A stretch of DNA of 6,012 nucleotides, from assembly GCA_031273445.1 (NCBI GenBank), contig JAISRV010000217.1, positions 1-6,012 on the forward strand, written 5' to 3'. The DNA comes from Candidatus Adiutrix sp. Lineage in GTDB: Bacteria > Desulfobacterota > Desulfarculia > Adiutricales > Adiutricaceae. The notes below the pieces were generated by a model. It was not told the origin of the DNA and made no database searches. It worked only from the letters and a program-made list of their open reading frames with translations. Each line of letters starts with the position of its first letter. Within the stretch, counting starts at the first letter, position 1. Made by a program: the position numbers and the translations under genes. Of the stretch, positions 1-5,432 are shown piece after piece.

Positions 1-384
1 CCCGTTCTCAAACACCACGGCGGCGCCAAAATGACCGCGGCCTTGAAAAACCTCATGGGCGCGGTCTGGGATCGCGGGGCGCTCCACCGCCAGGGTCTCG
101 ACCAGACCATCCCGGAGATGCTGCTCTACAAAAAGCCTGTCCTGCACATAGTCGAGGCCATGCGGGTCATGCTCAGCGGCGGCCCCAGAGGGCACGGCGA
201 CTCCAGGTATCTGGCCGCCGGCCTGCTCATCGTCTCCCCCGACCCCGTGGCCGCCGACGCCGCCTCAGCCCGGATAATGGCCGAATCGGGCATCTCCGCC
301 CCCGCCTACATCGGGCAGGCCGCCGCCCTGGGCCTGGGCGTCGACAATCTGGAGAGCCTTAACATTCAGCGTCTGACCGCCTGA
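1..384 (+). CDS. DUF362 domain protein, C-terminal part (5' end outside window)
   Basis: The reading frame is open from base 1, so the gene begins upstream; 127 residues are visible, ending in TGA. The visible start (PVLKHHGGAKMTAALKNLMG) resembles the DUF362 pattern of a Lys/His-containing stretch followed by 'xTxALKNLMG'. The later segment around 'SPDPVAADAASARIM' matches the family's 'DPVAxDAxxA' motif near its C-terminus. No ferredoxin domain follows, unlike some DUF362 proteins that carry Cys clusters. The family's biochemical role is poorly defined, and members often sit beside iron-sulfur proteins. The polyferredoxin gene starts 26 bases downstream on the same strand, which suggests one transcript and a shared redox role. 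An internal ATG at base 31 is not a credible start because conserved sequence precedes it. Family assignment is from motif recall; function is not inferred further. Confidence 0.75.
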   Translation, partial: PVLKHHGGAKMTAALKNLMGAVWDRGALHRQGLDQTIPEMLLYKKPVLHIVEAMRVMLSGGPRGHGDSRYLAAGLLIVSPDPVAADAASARIMAESGISAPAYIGQAAALGLGVDNLESLNIQRLTA

Positions 385-410
385 GTCCCGGTTGTCCCGG
401 GTTATATGAT

Positions 411-1817
411 ATGAACAGAAAAACCTGGCGGCTTTTTGTCTGGGTTCGTCGCCTGACGGCCTGGGGCCTGCTGGCCCTGATGACGGCTTCGATTCTACGC
501 CCTGAAGACTGGCCCGCGGGCCTGGCCCTGTTGCCGAACTTTCAGTACGGCCAACTGGTTGCCGGCTTCTTCTCCGGCTCGCCCAGGGCGGCGGCCGCCT
601 TACTGGTCATGTCGCTGTTGACCATCCTGGGGGGCCGCTGGTTCTGCGGCTTCATCTGCCCCCTGGGCGCGGCCATGGACCTGGCGGGCTTCATCAGAAG
701 CCGTCTACGGCCGCAAAAATTCTCCTTCAAAAAGAGCCGCGCCTGGCGCGCCCTCGTCCCGGGCCTGACCCTGGTTCTCTTCTGGCTGGGGCTGACCCTG
801 CCCTTCGGCCTCCTTGAACCCTACAGCCAGATGGTTTCCGTCAGCCTCTTCCACGCGGGCCCGGGCCTCATCACCGCCGCCGTCATCCTGGCCGCCTTCC
901 TGAAGGGGCGCGGCTTCTGCAACAGCCTGTGTCCCACGGGCTTAATCCTGAGGCTGCTCTCCCGTTCCCCGGTCCTGACCCTCAGAATCGACCCGCAAGC
1001 CTGCCTGGGCTGCGGAGGCTGCCGCCGGGTCTGCCCGGCCTCCTGCCTCGATTCCGACAAGCGCCGCCTGGACCACGACCGCTGCCTGGTCTGCCTCTCC
1101 TGCGCCCCGGTCTGCCCCAAGGGCGCGATATCCTTCGGGCGGGAGCGGGCGGAGCCCTTCGGCCGCCGCGGCTTTCTGCGCCTGGCCGGCGTCTCCGCCC
1201 TGGCCGGCGGGGCCTTTCTGACCAGTCAGGAGGCCCGGGCCAAGCTCCTGCCCGGCCCGTCCGCGAGCCCCATCCTCCCGCCCGGCGCCCTGTCGCTGGC
1301 CCATTTGAACGCCCATTGCAGCCTCTGCCACACCTGCGTCAGGGCCTGCCCCAACCAGGCTCTGCGGCCCAGCCCGGGCGGGGGGCTCCTTTTATACAAC
1401 AAGCCCATCCTCGACCCTTACCAGGGTTTCTGCCAGTACGACTGCACCGTCTGCACCCGGATATGCCCCACCGGGGCCCTCCAGCGCCTCAGCCTTGAGG
1501 AGAAGAGGCTCTCCCGGCTGGGCCTGGTCAGCCTCGACCGCCTCGAATGCGTGGTGGTCAAAAACGGCACAAGCTGCGGGGCCTGCGCCGAACTTTGCCC
1601 CACCGGGGCGGTCGGCATGGCCCCGGGGCCCTCGGGCCGCGACGAGCCCAGCCTGGAGCAGAGCTACTGCATCGGCTGCGGGGCCTGCCAGAAGGCCTGC
1701 CCGGTCAGGCCCCGGGCGGCCATCTGGGTGGACGGCCTGCCTCTCCAGCAGACGGCCAGGGCGCCCAGGGCGGAAGCCGTCGAAGACGCCGCTTTAAGCG
1801 AGGAGTTTCCCTTTTGA
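411..1817 (+). CDS. NapH/NapG-like membrane polyferredoxin with six [4Fe-4S] sites and an internal Tat-like signal
   Basis: This 468-residue protein probably moves electrons between a membrane quinol pool and a partner protein. The N-terminal half looks like NapH/NosR-type proteins: four hydrophobic segments (about 12-30, 59-75, 114-135, 152-165), the paired motifs FCGFICPLG (79-86) and FCNSLCPTG (169-177), then two ferredoxin motifs (Cys198/201/204/208 and Cys225/228/231/235). At 252-260 comes RRGFLRLAG, a twin-arginine-like motif, followed by a hydrophobic stretch and an Ala-rich possible cleavage region ending near 277. The C-terminal half resembles NapG, with four Cys sets: 303/306/309/313, 341/345/348/352, 380/389/392/396 and 420/423/426/430. 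In classical nap operons these are two separate proteins. No nitrate reductase gene is in view, so a role in nitrate reduction is not implied. No clear Shine-Dalgarno precedes ATG 411; the other nearby ATG (406) is out of frame and meets a stop at once. Confidence 0.85.
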   Translation: MNRKTWRLFVWVRRLTAWGLLALMTASILRPEDWPAGLALLPNFQYGQLVAGFFSGSPRAAAALLVMSLLTILGGRWFCGFICPLGAAMDLAGFIRSRLRPQKFSFKKSRAWRALVPGLTLVLFWLGLTLPFGLLEPYSQMVSVSLFHAGPGLITAAVILAAFLKGRGFCNSLCPTGLILRLLSRSPVLTLRIDPQACLGCGGCRRVCPASCLDSDKRRLDHDRCLVCLSCAPVCPKGAISFGRERAEPFGRRGFLRLAGVSALAGGAFLTSQEARAKLLPGPSASPILPPGALSLAHLNAHCSLCHTCVRACPNQALRPSPGGGLLLYNKPILDPYQGFCQYDCTVCTRICPTGALQRLSLEEKRLSRLGLVSLDRLECVVVKNGTSCGACAELCPTGAVGMAPGPSGRDEPSLEQSYCIGCGACQKACPVRPRAAIWVDGLPLQQTARAPRAEAVEDAALSEEFPF

Positions 1818-1857
1818 AAGGACGCGGGAAGGCATGTAGGGCGGTGCGAAAAATCTT

Positions 1858-2178
1858 CTACAAATTCAAGTGGAGACGAATGATGTCGTTTATCATTTCC
1901 ATATCTGGAACGCTTAAAGTTCCAATTCGGGATTTTAGCCGTAGTTTGTCCACCGCCCTTATTTGGTCGGCGACGGCTTTACTATAAGTTGCTCCTATTT
2001 TTACAACGGCTTCTCCCGTATATACTTTGCTTGTATTGCCGGTAAGAGGAATCACGATCACCCGCGACAGGAAACAATTGGCCACATCATTACTGACAAT
2101 GACCGCGGGCCTCGTTTTTTTTATCTCCGACCCTATAACAGGATCAAATTCCACCCACCATATGCTACCTCGTTTCAT
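1858..2178 (-). CDS. mazF: MazF/PemK-family endoribonuclease toxin
   Basis: This 106-residue protein has the full length and motif order of MazF/PemK toxins, which cleave mRNA at short sequence sites and stop growth unless bound by their antitoxin. Visible motifs are RGSIWWVEFDP at the N-terminus, GSEIKKTRPAVIVSND (16-31), VIVIPLTGNTS (40-50) and ADQIRAVDKLRL (70-81). Arg23 in 'KTRP' and Thr46 in 'PLT' align with the catalytic Arg and Thr of known MazF proteins, so the toxin looks intact. Its ATG lies inside the end of the antitoxin gene (14-base overlap), the usual arrangement for coupled expression. By hand count bases 1861-1980 hold 53 G/C of 120 (about 44%), far below the flanking genes, which suggests recent horizontal acquisition. 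It converges on the polyferredoxin gene with only 40 bases between stop codons and no clear terminator. Confidence 0.93.
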   Translation of the reverse strand: MKRGSIWWVEFDPVIGSEIKKTRPAVIVSNDVANCFLSRVIVIPLTGNTSKVYTGEAVVKIGATYSKAVADQIRAVDKLRLKSRIGTLSVPDMEMINDIIRLHLNL

Positions 2179-2464
2179 TGGCCAGGTCTTCCCCTAAATA
2201 AGAACCGCACCATTCACGCGCTTCCGCCTCCCGTTCTTCATCGGCGGCCATCGCCTGATAACCCGCTTCCAATTCCTCCGCCGTAAAACTACGGGGCTTG
2301 GAACCGCAAGCATCCGGGGGAGGGATTTCCGCAAGATACCGGGCCAAGGCTTTGAGGGCGATTTCCTCTATGGATTCGCCTGTGGCGCTGGCGACGGATT
2401 CCAGGCGCTGGAGCATCCCTAAAGGAATCGACACGGCGGCTTCATGGTTAACGCTTCGAGTCAC
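2165..2464 (-). CDS. Ribbon-helix-helix antitoxin of the MazF toxin
   Basis: This is a 99-residue antitoxin. Residues 9-46 (AAVSIPLGMLQRLE... through ALARYLAE) fit a ribbon-helix-helix DNA-binding domain: a short strand, then two helices. The remainder is acidic (EELEAGYQAMAADEEREAEA), as expected for the flexible tail that wraps the toxin. This resembles the RHH antitoxins paired with MazF in Bacillus-type systems, not the AbrB-fold E. coli MazE. I choose the GTG at 2464 because AGGAGGT (2476-2470) precedes it at good spacing. A longer frame from TTG at 2491 is unlikely because that codon overlaps the predicted -10 box and would not be transcribed. The toxin start overlaps the last 14 bases. 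The protein very likely represses its own promoter. Confidence 0.88.
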   Translation of the reverse strand: MTRSVNHEAAVSIPLGMLQRLESVASATGESIEEIALKALARYLAEIPPPDACGSKPRSFTAEELEAGYQAMAADEEREAEAREWCGSYLGEDLANETR

Positions 2465-2469
2465 AGACG

Positions 2470-2476
2470 ACCTCCT
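2470..2476 (-). promoter_or_regulatory. Strong ribosome binding site that fixes the antitoxin start
   Basis: AGGAGGT on the minus strand lies five bases before GTG 2464. It falls inside the longer TTG-started frame, so it decides in favour of the 99-residue antitoxin. Confidence 0.8.
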
Positions 2477-2490
2477 ATCCTTATTCGCCA

Positions 2491-2519
2491 ATTATAATAT
2501 ATATTAGCGTCCTTGTCTA
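2491..2519 (-). promoter_or_regulatory. Sigma70-type promoter of the toxin-antitoxin operon, with a 12-bp palindrome in the spacer
   Basis: Reading the minus strand, TAGACA (2519-2514, five of six matches to TTGACA) is followed after exactly 17 bases by a perfect TATAAT (2496-2491). The predicted transcript would start near 2484, about 20 bases before the GTG start, leaving a short leader that holds the AGGAGGT site. A perfect 12-bp palindrome, TAATATATATTA (2495-2506), sits in the spacer and edges into the -10 box. It is a plausible operator for the RHH antitoxin, although its AT-rich make-up means it could also be chance. Confidence 0.75.
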
Positions 2520-2559
2520 TCCGCCTCTTCGATATGTTCCATGATCGCCAGGCGGACGG

Positions 2560-3114
2560 TCAGGGCATCCTGGTCAGGGACATGGTCCACGGGGGGCTCG
2601 CCAGCCGGCGGTAAACTATATTGCCGCCGGAATCCTTAAGAGCCTCCCAGCCGCTGCCGACAGCCGTGTTCCCGTCATAGTCGGCGCTCCGCAAAAAATC
2701 CGGCGCAACCAGGAGCATGCCCCGCACCGCCGTGGAGACCCGCTCCACCAGCCGGTCGGCGCCGGGAACGGCGCGGCAGGCGCCCCCGGCTCGGTCAACC
2801 AGAAAACATTCCCCAAAGGCCGTGCCGTAAGTCGAAAGCACAATCACCCGGACGCGGCGGTCGAAATTTTCAGCCGTGGCCACGATCACCGTCATGGGCG
2901 TCGACTCTTCAGCCATCGTCAGAACGGCGGCCCAGCGCGACTGGCGCACGGCCAGGCCGGCAAAGGGGTCAGCCTCATCGGCCTCATCGGCCGCCGGCGT
3001 GCGGCCGGGCGGGTCCGCCCCGGGCTCGGGGACGGGCCTGGGGCCGGGGGCGGCCCCGCAGGCCGAGATCAAAAACAGGCAAACGACAGCCGGCAAAATG
3101 TTTAGTAAACGCAT
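2560..3114 (-). CDS. Predicted lipoprotein of unknown function
   Basis: The likely product is 184 residues with a lipoprotein signal peptide: basic MRLLN start, hydrophobic core, and the lipobox LISAC with the lipidated cysteine at residue 19. A Pro/Gly/Ala and acidic spacer follows (20-50), then a globular region from about 56. The segments MTVIVAT, RVRVIVLSTYGTAFGECFLVD and GMLLVAPDFL suggest beta strands. Cys103 and Cys113 might form a disulfide. The fold faintly recalls small outer-membrane lipoproteins of the DUF3261/LolB type, but I cannot assign a family. The ATG at 3114 is preceded by AAGGAG (3129-3124), and the signal peptide begins exactly there. A longer frame starting at 3231 has an unlikely N-terminus. 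The stop codon of the preceding small ORF shares one base with this ATG (TGATG), so translation is probably coupled. It is the last gene of the three-gene operon. Confidence 0.8.
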   Translation of the reverse strand: MRLLNILPAVVCLFLISACGAAPGPRPVPEPGADPPGRTPAADEADEADPFAGLAVRQSRWAAVLTMAEESTPMTVIVATAENFDRRVRVIVLSTYGTAFGECFLVDRAGGACRAVPGADRLVERVSTAVRGMLLVAPDFLRSADYDGNTAVGSGWEALKDSGGNIVYRRLASPPWTMSLTRMP

Positions 3115-3365
3115 CAGACGCTTCTCCTTCCAGCCCTGGCCAAAGCGGCGCTTCTCATTTTGGCCTGGAGGTTTGATAGAGCTTCGGCAATAATAATAAG
3201 GTATTGCGGCGGGGCGAAAAACCAGCGGCAAAACGGCTCAAAAGCGCCTTCGGCGAAACCGGCCCGCCGCGAGGCCTCGGCCGGCGATTCGCGGACGACC
3301 GGCCCGCGCTCGGCCAGAAAAGCGTTCCAGGCGGCGATGTTCCGCCTCTGTAAAAAATCAATCAG
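3114..3365 (-). CDS. Hidden small ORF with no standard start codon, linking two envelope genes
   Basis: The interval between the secreted protein and the lipoprotein contains one frame with codon use like its neighbours (GCC, GAG, CGC, CTG, GTC) that runs the full length and ends in TGA overlapping the lipoprotein ATG. The product would be about 83 residues and includes RRNIAAWNAFLAERGP and FCRWFFAPPQYLIIIAEAL, with a basic C-terminus. No ATG, GTG or TTG occurs early in the frame. A CTG at 3365 would give a 4-base CTGA overlap with the stop of the upstream gene, a variant of the common ATGA coupling. ATT at 3362 is another option. Alternatively, one extra T in the T6 run near 3350 would join the frame to a TTG at 3361, so slippage or a sequencing error is possible. 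No Shine-Dalgarno is visible, which fits reinitiation. I recognise no family. The frame is well supported, the start is not. Confidence 0.5.
   Translation of the reverse strand: MIDFLQRRNIAAWNAFLAERGPVVRESPAEASRRAGFAEGAFEPFCRWFFAPPQYLIIIAEALSNLQAKMRSAALARAGRRSV
3124..3129 (-). promoter_or_regulatory. Ribosome binding site of the lipoprotein gene
   Basis: AAGGAG on the minus strand sits about nine bases before ATG 3114. It lies inside the end of the preceding small ORF and supports the 184-residue lipoprotein start over the longer in-frame ORF. Confidence 0.7.
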
Positions 3366-4210
3366 TCCCGGCGCTGATAAATAATTTCGAGGTCTTCACG
3401 ATTTTTTTGCTCCTGCCGCGGGTCCGGGCCTGACTCAGGGGCGTCGGGACGGCCGCTGAAATAACGGTAAATTTTGTGGCCGCCGGGGCTGGAAATAACT
3501 TCCTGGCCCACGAGGCGCGGATCGCCGGAAAGGCTGACCTCCACCTGACCGCCGTCGGCCAGTTCCCGCTCGGTCGCCCCGACCCAGGGGCCGTCGGTTC
3601 TTTGACGGCGCACATCATAAGGCCGCGGCGGCGGCGGCAACTTGCTGGCCGGGTCGGCCGCCTGGCCGGGCCGCAGGTCCTGATAGGCCGGCGCGGCCGG
3701 CTGGGGTTCCGGGGCCGCCGCGGCCTCCTGAGACCGCGCCGGGGAAGATGGTTCCGTCGCGGACCGGGGGGCGGGCGGAGCCGCCGGAAGCGAAGCGGGG
3801 GATGGCGGCGGGGACGAGGCCGGCGAGGCAAGCCTGGCCGCTTCGGCCTCCAGCACTTTTTTAAGCCCGGGGGCGCCGATGTCGCTGTCGAGAAGCCGCC
3901 GCACTATTTCCGGGGATAAATCGCGTTCGGCCAGGCGGGCGGCGCGCCGATCCAGCTCCAGATAGCTTGCGGCCAGTTCATCGCCGCCGTATTGGCCGAG
4001 CCGCGACAACAGGGCGGCCTCCATCGGCGGGGCCAGGCGGCCGCCCTCAAGATTCTGCGCCAGGAAGCGGCTGATGGTCTCCTGACTGAGCCCGGCCTGC
4101 CGCATGGCCGCCAGATCGGCCGGCGGAGCGGCCAGGGCCTGAACCGGCAGAGCCGGAACCGGGCCGAACAGCCCCAGACACAATATCGCCGACAGCATTA
4201 TTTTTTTCAT
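3362..4210 (-). CDS. Secreted helical protein with a Pro/Ala-rich linker, unknown function
   Basis: The likely product is 282 residues with a Sec signal peptide (MKKIMLSAILCLGLFGPVPA onward; probable cleavage after the Ala-rich stretch ending near 28). Residues 32-128 look all-helical and contain two related segments, LSQETISRFL (41-50) and LSPEIVRRLL (98-107), hinting at an internal duplication. A low-complexity Pro/Ala/Ser linker spans about 129-198. A C-terminal region (about 199-252) contains DGPWVGATERELADGGQVEV and GGHKIYRYF, followed by a charged tail. The architecture suggests a periplasmic protein with two modules on a flexible tether; no family is recognised. I choose ATG 4210 because GAGGCGG lies just upstream and the signal peptide begins there. 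The longer frame from 4276 starts before the predicted transcription start. It is the first gene of the operon, and its stop overlaps the hidden ORF by four bases if that ORF starts at CTG. Confidence 0.8.
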   Translation of the reverse strand: MKKIMLSAILCLGLFGPVPALPVQALAAPPADLAAMRQAGLSQETISRFLAQNLEGGRLAPPMEAALLSRLGQYGGDELAASYLELDRRAARLAERDLSPEIVRRLLDSDIGAPGLKKVLEAEAARLASPASSPPPSPASLPAAPPAPRSATEPSSPARSQEAAAAPEPQPAAPAYQDLRPGQAADPASKLPPPPRPYDVRRQRTDGPWVGATERELADGGQVEVSLSGDPRLVGQEVISSPGGHKIYRYFSGRPDAPESGPDPRQEQKNREDLEIIYQRRD

Positions 4211-4276
4211 TTTATTCCGCCTCATGCGCTTCGTTTCAGGCCCAGAGCGCCCCGTTTGACCCCGCCGACATGACAT

Positions 4277-4305
4277 ACAATATTCAGGCCAACAATTTTC
4301 GTCAA
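4277..4305 (-). promoter_or_regulatory. Candidate sigma70-type promoter of the envelope operon
   Basis: On the minus strand TTGACG (4305-4300, five of six) is followed after 17 bases by TATTGT (4282-4277, four of six). Transcription would start near 4270, leaving a leader of about 60 bases before ATG 4210. The region is AT-rich relative to its surroundings, which supports the call. Confidence 0.5.
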
Positions 4306-4336
4306 AAAAAGAATACGCGGCAATGTTGATGTTTCA

Positions 4337-4391
4337 GCGGAGATAGCCCCGCCCGATAGGCGATTGGCCTATCGGGCGGGGCTATCTCCGC
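4337..4391. repeat. Perfect 25-bp inverted repeat with a 5-base loop
   Basis: The left arm (4337-4361, beginning GCGGAGATAGCC) and right arm (4367-4391) are exact reverse complements, separated by GATTG. Neither side is followed by a T-run, so it is not a textbook Rho-independent terminator, though such a stable hairpin could still stop or protect transcripts. It lies between the end of the Sel1 gene (upstream on the minus strand) and the promoter of the envelope operon, about 30 bases from the -35 box. It may be a genomic palindromic repeat, a transcript-end stabiliser or a protein-binding site. Confidence 0.95.
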
Positions 4392-4465
4392 CGGAGTTCC
4401 CCCGGCCAGGCAGAGGCCCGGGAAAGCGGCCGCCATATAAGTCTTTAAAATGAGCGATGAGACAA

Positions 4466-4512
4466 AAATGGCGGGGCCTGACGAACGGAGCAAATGCGCG
4501 ATGAGACAAAAA
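4466..4512 (-). repeat. Left inverted copy of the intergenic repeat, next to the Sel1 gene stop
   Basis: Read on the minus strand, these 47 bases begin TTTTTGTCTCATCGC and match the right-hand copy at 5433-5479 at 44 of 47 positions by hand alignment; the three differences are single substitutions. A second partial unit (GTCTCATCGCTCATTT) continues on its far side to about 4448. It starts eight bases beyond the Sel1 stop codon and is in opposite orientation to the array on the other side of that gene. Confidence 0.9.
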
Positions 4513-4531
4513 GGCCGCTTTTATTTGGCCT
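4508..4531 (-). terminator. Possible weak terminator at the end of the Sel1 gene
   Basis: On the minus strand AGGCC (4531-4527) can pair with GGCCT (4516-4512) across a ten-base loop, followed by a T-run (4512-4508) that is also the first part of the left repeat copy. The Sel1 stop codon lies in the loop. The stem is only five base pairs, so termination strength is doubtful. Confidence 0.35.
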
Positions 4532-5414
4532 CCGCTTTTTTCGCGGCCTCGGCCTGCGCTTTGGCGGTTCGCTCCGTCCACCAGGTCTCAGCCGCGCTCT
4601 CCGCTTTTTTTATCTGATCCGCGCTCATTTCTTTCTTCAGCTCGTCGGTCAGCGACTCAATGTTGTCGGCCTGATAGCCGGCCTTCCGAGCCAGAACATA
4701 CCACTTCAGGGCGTTGCCCTTATCGGCCGGCCGGCCGAGGCCGTCTTTATACATGACGGCTATGTTCTTCATGGCTTCGGCGTTGCCCAGTTCGGCCGCG
4801 CGATCCATGAATTCCAAAGCCTTTTTATCGTCTTTTTTCTGACCGGCCAGACCGTTGAGGTAGATGACCCCAAGGTCGTTGGCGGCCACCGGATGCCCGG
4901 TTTCGGCGGCTTCAGTCAGGTATTTTACGGCGGCGGCGTTGTCGGCGATAACGCCGTTTCCGGCCAGATAAAGGGAAGCGAGCTTATAAAGGGCCTGCGG
5001 CATCTTCTTTTCCGCGGCCTTTTCAAAATATTTGACGGAAGTCGGCATGTCCGCGGCCGCCCCCATCCCCACTTCGTAACAGACGCCCACATTGTACAAG
5101 CCCTCGGCCAGCCCCGCTTCCCCCGCCCGGGCATACCACTGCAAGGCCTTACTGTAATTGCGGACCACGCCCAGCCCGTTTTCGTAAAAAGCGCCGATAT
5201 TCAGCATGGCCTGAGGCTGACCCTCCTCCGCGGCCTTCAAAAGAATCTGAAAAGCTTCCTGCGGCGTCACGCTGACCGTCTTTGAACCATCGTCCGAAAC
5301 CTCGGCCGGCGCCGCTTCGGCGGCGGCCTCCGGCGCGCAGAAAGCCCTGGCGGCAGGCAACGACAAACCAACGATCAAGGCGGCGGCCGCGACTGTCTTA
5401 AAAATTTTTAACAT
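4521..5414 (-). CDS. Exported Sel1-repeat (TPR-like) protein
   Basis: The likely product is 297 residues. An N-terminal signal peptide (MLKIFKTVAAAALIVGLSLP, then AARA) indicates export to the periplasm. After an Ala-rich spacer, a partial repeat (about 52-66) leads into five Sel1 repeats of about 36 residues: 67-102, 103-138, 139-174, 175-211 and 212-247. Each carries the YxxGxGV-like turn and the ALxWYxxAAExG-like helix; the fourth has a one-residue insertion (NGLAGQ). A charged helical tail follows (DELKKEMSADQIKKAESAAE). Sel1 repeats build alpha-solenoids that bind partner proteins; the partner here is unknown. I choose ATG 5414 because AGGAGGAG (5424-5417) precedes it directly. The in-frame ATG at 5444 belongs to the flanking repeat and would add a Lys-rich, non-signal-like extension. 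No clear promoter is visible, so expression may come from within or beyond the repeat array. Confidence 0.9.
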   Translation of the reverse strand: MLKIFKTVAAAALIVGLSLPAARAFCAPEAAAEAAPAEVSDDGSKTVSVTPQEAFQILLKAAEEGQPQAMLNIGAFYENGLGVVRNYSKALQWYARAGEAGLAEGLYNVGVCYEVGMGAAADMPTSVKYFEKAAEKKMPQALYKLASLYLAGNGVIADNAAAVKYLTEAAETGHPVAANDLGVIYLNGLAGQKKDDKKALEFMDRAAELGNAEAMKNIAVMYKDGLGRPADKGNALKWYVLARKAGYQADNIESLTDELKKEMSADQIKKAESAAETWWTERTAKAQAEAAKKAEAK

Positions 5415-5416
5415 TT

Positions 5417-5424
5417 CTCCTCCT
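5417..5424 (-). promoter_or_regulatory. Strong ribosome binding site of the Sel1 gene, next to an A14 run
   Basis: AGGAGGAG on the minus strand ends two bases before ATG 5414 and includes a GGAGG core at normal distance. On its upstream side lies an uninterrupted run of 14 A (plus-strand T at 5424-5437). The site favours ATG 5414 over the repeat-borne ATG at 5444. Confidence 0.8.
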
Positions 5425-5432
5425 TTTTTTTT

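Noticed and set aside
929..1498. Second plus-strand ORF of 189 codons inside the polyferredoxin gene
   Set aside because: It is an off-frame shadow, rich in Pro, Gly and Arg, inside a gene whose cysteine motifs are unambiguous.
1818..1857. Terminator between the convergent polyferredoxin and toxin genes
   Set aside because: I looked for a stem-loop with a T-run on both strands of this 40-base gap and found none that was convincing.
2465..2491. TTG at 2491 as the antitoxin start
   Set aside because: It overlaps the predicted -10 box and lies ahead of the strong AGGAGGT site, which serves GTG 2464.
3155..3361. TTG-started minus-strand ORF of 68 codons between the secreted protein and the lipoprotein
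   Set aside because: Its product is rich in Arg, Pro and Ser as expected for an off-frame, and it ends 41 bases short of the lipoprotein start; the adjacent frame shows better codon use and an exact TGATG junction.
4337..4391. The perfect palindrome as an ordinary Rho-independent terminator
   Set aside because: No T-run follows the stem on either strand, so I list it as an inverted repeat of unknown role.
4494..5285. Long plus-strand ORF opposite the Sel1 gene (263 codons)
   Set aside because: It is antisense to a clear five-repeat Sel1 protein with a signal peptide and strong ribosome binding site; GC-rich codon use opens the opposite frame.
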